This document shows positions 58,463 to 64,000 of a stretch of DNA of 64,000 bases, piece by piece. The position numbers and the translations under genes are program-made. The stretch lies in NCBI RefSeq assembly GCF_900496995.4, contig NC_044005.1, positions 19,473,363 to 19,537,362 on the forward strand, given 5' to 3'. The notes under the pieces are model-generated. The model saw only the letters and a program-made list of their open reading frames with translations. It searched no databases and was not told the origin of the DNA. How positions within the stretch are numbered: the stretch's first letter is position 1; each line of letters begins with the position of its first letter. The DNA comes from Aquila chrysaetos chrysaetos. Taxonomy: Eukaryota; Chordata; Aves; Accipitriformes; Accipitridae.

Positions 58463-60267
58463 GGGTTATCCTAGGTAAGTTTTTCACTATTTATGCTTGT
58501 AGCCAAAACCTGAGTTATGGCTTTCAGAACTCTAATTGCATCCACTCACAGCTGTATGGAATAGCTACAGTAATGATACTGTCCCTTGTATTCTAGAAAT
58601 TCTGCTGTATTTTTTTTTTCTGATTGGTATTATTTGCTACACTACTGATGAAGCTCAGAGAGGGTCTAATTAATGCAACCTGGAAGTTAACTTTGACTTT
58701 GAAGTTTCTTTAACAAAGGAAGAAAGACAACGGTGGACTTGAAACATTTGTTTAGAGGTACAAGCAGTTAAGGAAGGTAGTTTTACTCCAGCATATTTTC
58801 CTGGGTTAGTCAAATGAAAAGCAACCGTGAGACTTCCCTAGCACAGAACGAATACTGGCATCTGTGCATTCCTGGAAATGATCTACCACTTTAGGTATTT
58901 GAGGACATTAAGAAATGGATTATATGTTGCTGTTGAAAAGACAAAAAAAGATTTCATTTGATAACCTGTGAAACTCTTTAGGTGGGCCCATACCCATAGT
59001 TAAGTCTGAGTCTTACTCCTGAATGCAGTATATATTCTTTCTAGCCTTTATTGTCTGAATTTGTTTATTTCTCAATGAATTACTTTTTTCTTCAGTGACC
59101 TCATAAAAATAGTAGAATGAGTGATGCTTCTGTCAATTTGCAAATATGCATTGAATAAACTAAAATGGTTAGAAGGGACAGTTTAGTGTGTATTGTTTAA
59201 AATGTTCTTCCTTATTAACTAAGAAATTAGTAAAACCATAAAATACAAGGGTCATTTGCCATACTATTGTGGCTGAAGTTATTCCTATTACACTGATACT
59301 GATAAATACGCACACTAAGAGATTGTGGGAACCTCACAAAAACACACTAGCATTATTCTTCAAGAGGATTCACTGCCTGTTTAGTGTGTTTCCAGTACTG
59401 TTACCTCTTGCTGCCATTTTCTAGTTCTGAATTGGAGTCTGCTTTTCTGCCTTACCCTCTTGAATGAGACCTTCCGTGGAAGTGTAACATGCAGGTTTCA
59501 TTTGGGATGACTTGTTCATCACTGGTTGAAGTGTCACAGTCCTAGACAGGTATCAGTTACAAGTATTTCTGCAAAGAGTGTTGGGACTTCTGCAAGTTCA
59601 ATTTAATTAGTATCAGGAGCTGTTAAATACTCTACTGCAAAGTTAGATACTTGGTATCTTTTGGGACAGTGTTGCTGTCCCATGCAATTTTTTTACTGAA
59701 GTCTTCATGAGAACGTACTAGGGACATTAGCTTCTATCATTGAATCTTCAAAACAGAATGATACAATCTATTGTATGTCTTTTGTTTGAGCAGACTGACT
59801 TTTCTTGTGCTACACTCTTGCAGCTGATGCAAAAGAAAGAGCAGACGTTACCACACAAAGTTAAGACCATGTGAGAAGAAGCATATGAGAAGTCATAGAA
59901 ATTATTCTGTGGGTTTCCTGTTCAGAATTTGTATGAAACACTACTTGAGAAATAGAATTTTTCTTAGGTACAGTTAGTATATTGATAATCATACCACAAA
60001 AGGAAATAGTCGTTTGAGGAACTTTACAAACAGTTCTGGATTTATCCAATATAACCTTGCAGTCTGTGACAGTATCCAGCACAATTCACAGCAGTCTTTT
60101 TGCAGATACCAGAACTATCTGGCAAGGCCAAATCATGAAAAATCTGCTATATTAAGTCCCCTTTCTTAGCTTTGTAAAGGCTTGTGAAGCATTCTGTATA
60201 CCTAAAGATTTCTGTACATTAGGGAAATGTTTCCTGGCACAGTTGAAACATGCTATGTTCCAGTCTC

Positions 60268-61060
60268 ATTGAATCATAGACTTGTAGAATATCTTGAGTT
60301 GGAAATGGCCCACAAGGATCATCAAGTCTTACTCCTGGCTCCACACAGGGCCACTGAAAAGTTAAACCATATATCTAAGACCGTTTTCCAAACACTTTCT
60401 TGAACACTGACAAGCTTGGGGCCATGACCACTTCCCTGAGGAGCTTACTCCAGTGCTTGACCACCCTCTCAGTGAAGCACTTTTTTTCCTAATATCCAAT
60501 TTGAACTTCCCCTCATGCAGCTTTAAGTCATTCCCTTCCTTCCTATCACCGGACACCAGAGAGAAGAGGAGATCAGCACTTCCCTCTCCGCTCCCCATCA
60601 TGAGAACATTGTAGACAGCAATAAGGTTACCCCTCCATCTCCTCTGCTCTTAGCTGAACAAACCTAGTACCCTCATCTGCTCCTGAAAAGTCATGCCCTC
60701 TAGTAGTCCTTTCACCATCTTTGTTGCCCTCCTTTGGACACATTCTAATATTTTTATATCCTTATATAGTGGAGCCTAAAACTGCACACAGTACTCAAGG
60801 TGAGGCTGCACCAGTAATGTGTATAGTGGGACTATGGTTTTTTTTTTGACTTGTTAACTATAATGTGCTTAATGTACCCAGGATACAGTTGGTCCCTTTT
60901 TTCTACCCAGGCACACTGATGACTCATACTGAGCTTACCATCAACTGAAACCCCTGAATCCTTTTCTGTAGGGCTGTACTCCAGCCTCTTGTCCCCTGAT
61001 CTCTCATTGCAGGAGGGATCAACTGCCTCTAGTTTACTTCATTAGAGATTGGTTGATGTA
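60268..61060 (-). mobile_element. CR1: 5'-truncated CR1 LINE, minus strand
   Basis: The low-coordinate end reads GAATCATAGACTTGTAGAAT, then GAGTTGGAAATGGCC, GGATCATCAAGTC and CTCCTGGCTCCACACAGG, the complement of the CR1 3' end. It continues through CCCTGAGGAGCTTACTCCAG, CACCCTCTCAGTGAAG, GTTGCCCTCCTTTGGACAC and CTCCAGCCTCTTGTCCCC in the expected order. The element is therefore antisense to RPS6KA5 with its 3' end at about 60268. The far boundary fades near 61060. Only 3'-terminal sequence is present, as usual for truncated CR1 copies; no intact reverse transcriptase is left. Confidence 0.88.
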
Positions 61061-63479
61061 CCTAGGAAACATCAATCACTTCAAGGATGAAGGTTCTCTC
61101 TGTGTGTTTCTGCTCCTTGTAGTTTGTGGTATCCAGCAAGCAATCATCTCAGCTGAACTTCTTGAGAGCCAAAAGCACAACATCCCTGCAGATCTTATTT
61201 ACCCTAGAACATAAGTTGGAAATGCACTATCTTGTGCAAGAATTGCAATACTGTGGTGTCAAAGAAATTTTAACATCTGCCATTCATTTCTATTCCATGT
61301 GATCCCTTCCCCAATTGTGCGTCGTATCCTTGAGCAAAGACATCTTTTTTTGGCATCTTCATCTCCCAAAAATTTACCACATGCCATGCACCTGGTAATA
61401 TAAGAAGACTTACCCTCCATCAGAGAAGAAAACTTGAGTTGTAAATACTTAGGAATAACAATCAAGATTACAAATTTTCATGTGCCAGAATGTTTATTCA
61501 CTAAATAGAATTCAGAGCAAGGTCTTTATATTGATCATAACTTCACCAGTTCCAAAAGGTTGGTTTGAAAATTTAAATCTTCTGGAGACTGGTTTTCTTT
61601 TTGTCATATATATATTAAATGCAGACTGCTTCCAATTTGTTGTGGGAGAGAGGCATTTTCACAGAAGAGTAGTGGATTTTACTTGCAGCCCAGAGTATTT
61701 TATAGAAGTTGAAACATAGTAGTAGCTCACATGATTTATATGGTATACACATTCACATTAAGTACAACCTGTTACGTGATTGCTTAAAGAGAAGACCCAA
61801 GATATGCAGAATTTCAGCTAAACTATGTTTTTTGTATGTTTGATTTTTCATCTATATACCTGATTTGAAAGCTGGTATGAGAATTTTACTACCCATGGAT
61901 TAAGAAGGAATTGTCCTTGACTTTAAGTAGAAAGACTGTATCTGTATTAGATTAAAAACCTTGTTTAAACCTGCTATGCGATTTCAGAGTACCTCCAACA
62001 ACAGTTAATCATTCCTCTTGTCTTGCAAGGTCATAACATTTTGAAACCCTCATAATGATGAGGTCAGATGAAGTGAATGAAGCAATTTTATTTGCCAACT
62101 AACAAGTAGGGACAAGTATAGGAATGTCACAAGAACATTGCTGAAATCTGTGGAAGAACCCAGCCAAAACATGCATAGTAATTCTATTATTTCTTTGTAA
62201 CAAAAATGTGACAAGAACTTAGTAAGTAATTCTTGTCTGGATTGGAGAATTTTTCAGTGGACTTGTGGAGAGTCAGCCCTGAGAGCAGACCTGAATGCCT
62301 TCAGTGAGCTTCTGTCTGGCTACCTGGTTCCCCTCTGTTCCATTGTACCCCCTTGCTCTGTGTCACTAGGTGCTACTCAGTCACAGAGTTGTTGCTGACA
62401 GATGAAATACATGCCATCAGAGACTGCAACTCTGACTGTCCAACTATAGAGGTTGTCTTTGTGTTCTTTGGCCCAACAGCACTTAGTGTTTCTAGGTTTT
62501 GTTGTCATTTTTTAATATTGAATACACTAAAGGAGTAATTCTTAACCTATTTGATTATGTTCCTAGAATATTTTTTATGAATACGGAATGCAAGGAAATG
62601 AAAGTCCAAGCCAATTTAATAGCTGAGAGGTGCCCTTTCCCTAATAATGTGTAGTTTCCATTTCTTGAAATTCTTACACTAGAAATTATGTACTCTAGGG
62701 TTTAACCAAGCCTTTTGACCATATCCTACCATCGCTTCTATTAGCAAGAAATTCCTATTAGAGAACACATACACTATTAAAGAACATTTAGAGAAAAGGA
62801 ACTTTGGTTTTTGATGTTTTTTTTTTTTAAGTTTCAAAATTCATTTAAGGAGTCAAGTTTCATGGTTCGAAGGAATGCGCTAGTAGTATGGTTTCAGAAT
62901 CTGTCGTATCTCATGTTCAGAGTAGTAGTCCAGCTCAGTTAAGAAGAAAGTATTCGTGCATTAAGTAGTTGGAGAACAGAAGAAGTCTGTTCTGTTTCAA
63001 AGGTGACCTTTCATGTAGTTGGAGAAGTGTGTCCTAATTGTGAATGCTGAAAAGAATGGCTTCAGTGAATACTTGGCTAATCCTCTGGCTAAAATGTGTT
63101 TGCGCAAAGACTGTTGTGAATAAAATAAGCTGTAGGATTGTAAGACGCAAGTGTCTGTTGGAGCAGAGGCATGTGGTGTTTGAATGCAGTTCATCAAGTT
63201 GAAGTACTTCAAAGGCCATATATTTAAATGTTAAATAATATGTCTTCAAATGGCAGAATGACTGTGTTGAGGCATTTGAATGCTTTCCATATCTGCATTT
63301 ACACTTTGGAGATAAAATCACAAATTCTGAAGCATTTTCCCAAAGCACTATTTGTATGGCAAATAAATGCTCTCCTTAGGCTTGGTGCGCATGTATAGAA
63401 CAGTGTACTTGGAGTATGCCTCAGTGTTCTGAGCCAGATAGTCTAGATAGAGCATCTGGTTATTCTTTGCAGGTGTGGA

Positions 63480-63500
63480 GTTTGTTTGTTTGTTTGTTTT
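63480..63500. repeat. (TTTG)n short tandem repeat
   Basis: Four to five TTTG units in intron 5. A similar short run occurs near 24370 in intron 1. Confidence 0.75.
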
Positions 63501-64000
63501 TGTTTTACCTATGTTAGTATTCTGTTAGCTAGCTTTATCTCAACTCACCCTTTCTAGCATTCACACCTCTGTAGTCTTCCTTCATGTTCTTGTTTGGTGC
63601 TTTGCTTTGATGTGTGTTTGTCAGGCCTCTGAAATGATCTTGTGGGTTCTTAAGACTTTGATCTTTTTTTTACTTTTTTTACTTTTGTTTTTGCTCCCAT
63701 TTTTCCAATGGTCAAATGGTATGCTCCAGTTTGCTCAGTCTGTCTCTTGTACCAACAGCCAATTTCACAACAGTTGGGTGCATTTTGTGCTTGATGTTTG
63801 TATAGATTGTATGCTTCTCTTGATGTAACTTCTAGTTACCTGCAGAAGTCTAAACAGAAATCTTATTTTCTTTAGTACTCAGCAACAACATACTGATGAC
63901 ACCACTGACTCAGGAGGTACTCAACACATCATCCCTTGCCTGCTTGTCTTGAACCTTTCAATATGGGTCATCTCCTTTTGCTCTGGGGCTGCTTTGGAGC

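Overview
The window looks like bird nuclear DNA. It is AT-rich and mostly non-coding. It carries CR1 LINE 3' ends, two solo LTRs of a type I recognise as common in neoavian genomes, and no mammalian SINEs. One multi-exon gene can be read with confidence on the + strand: the 5' part of RPS6KA5 (MSK1, mitogen- and stress-activated protein kinase 1).

Layout. Positions 1-17,690 are AT-rich upstream DNA with no gene I can support; a GC-elevated stretch at about 3.54-6.12 kb may be an old decayed element. Positions 17,870-19,580 are a CpG island without a TATA box, with four CCAAT boxes at 18,603-18,865, GC boxes and a CRE-like site. RPS6KA5 exon 1 starts at 19,360. Coding exons are 19360-19432, 31682-31753, 44645-44863, 49584-49699 and 50496-50603. 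They join in frame to 196 residues covering most of the first kinase domain up to DFG and the start of the activation segment. I found no exon 6 in the remaining 13.4 kb, so the gene runs off the right edge.

Intron 1 holds a truncated LTR fragment, a 105-base pure G/T tract, and a broad minus-strand zone (about 25.6-29.6 kb) rich in stop-poor reading frames. Intron 2 holds two solo LTRs in sense orientation (33299-33878 with a perfect 5-bp target duplication; 39796-40389 with an intact CRE and TATA box) and two CR1 fragments. Intron 5 holds a likely decayed antisense retrocopy (about 56.2-57.0 kb), a 470-bp GC-rich segment with terminal inverted repeats (57993-58462), and a truncated CR1 (about 60268-61060).

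The promoter suggests bidirectional transcription. In mammals RPS6KA5 lies head to head with DGLUCY (C14orf159), so the minus strand upstream may carry that partner, but I could not identify its coding exons. I did not find a novel molecular system. The observations most worth checking are the antisense coding-like zones, the sense LTR promoter in intron 2, the unclassified inverted-repeat element and the CCAAT-array promoter.
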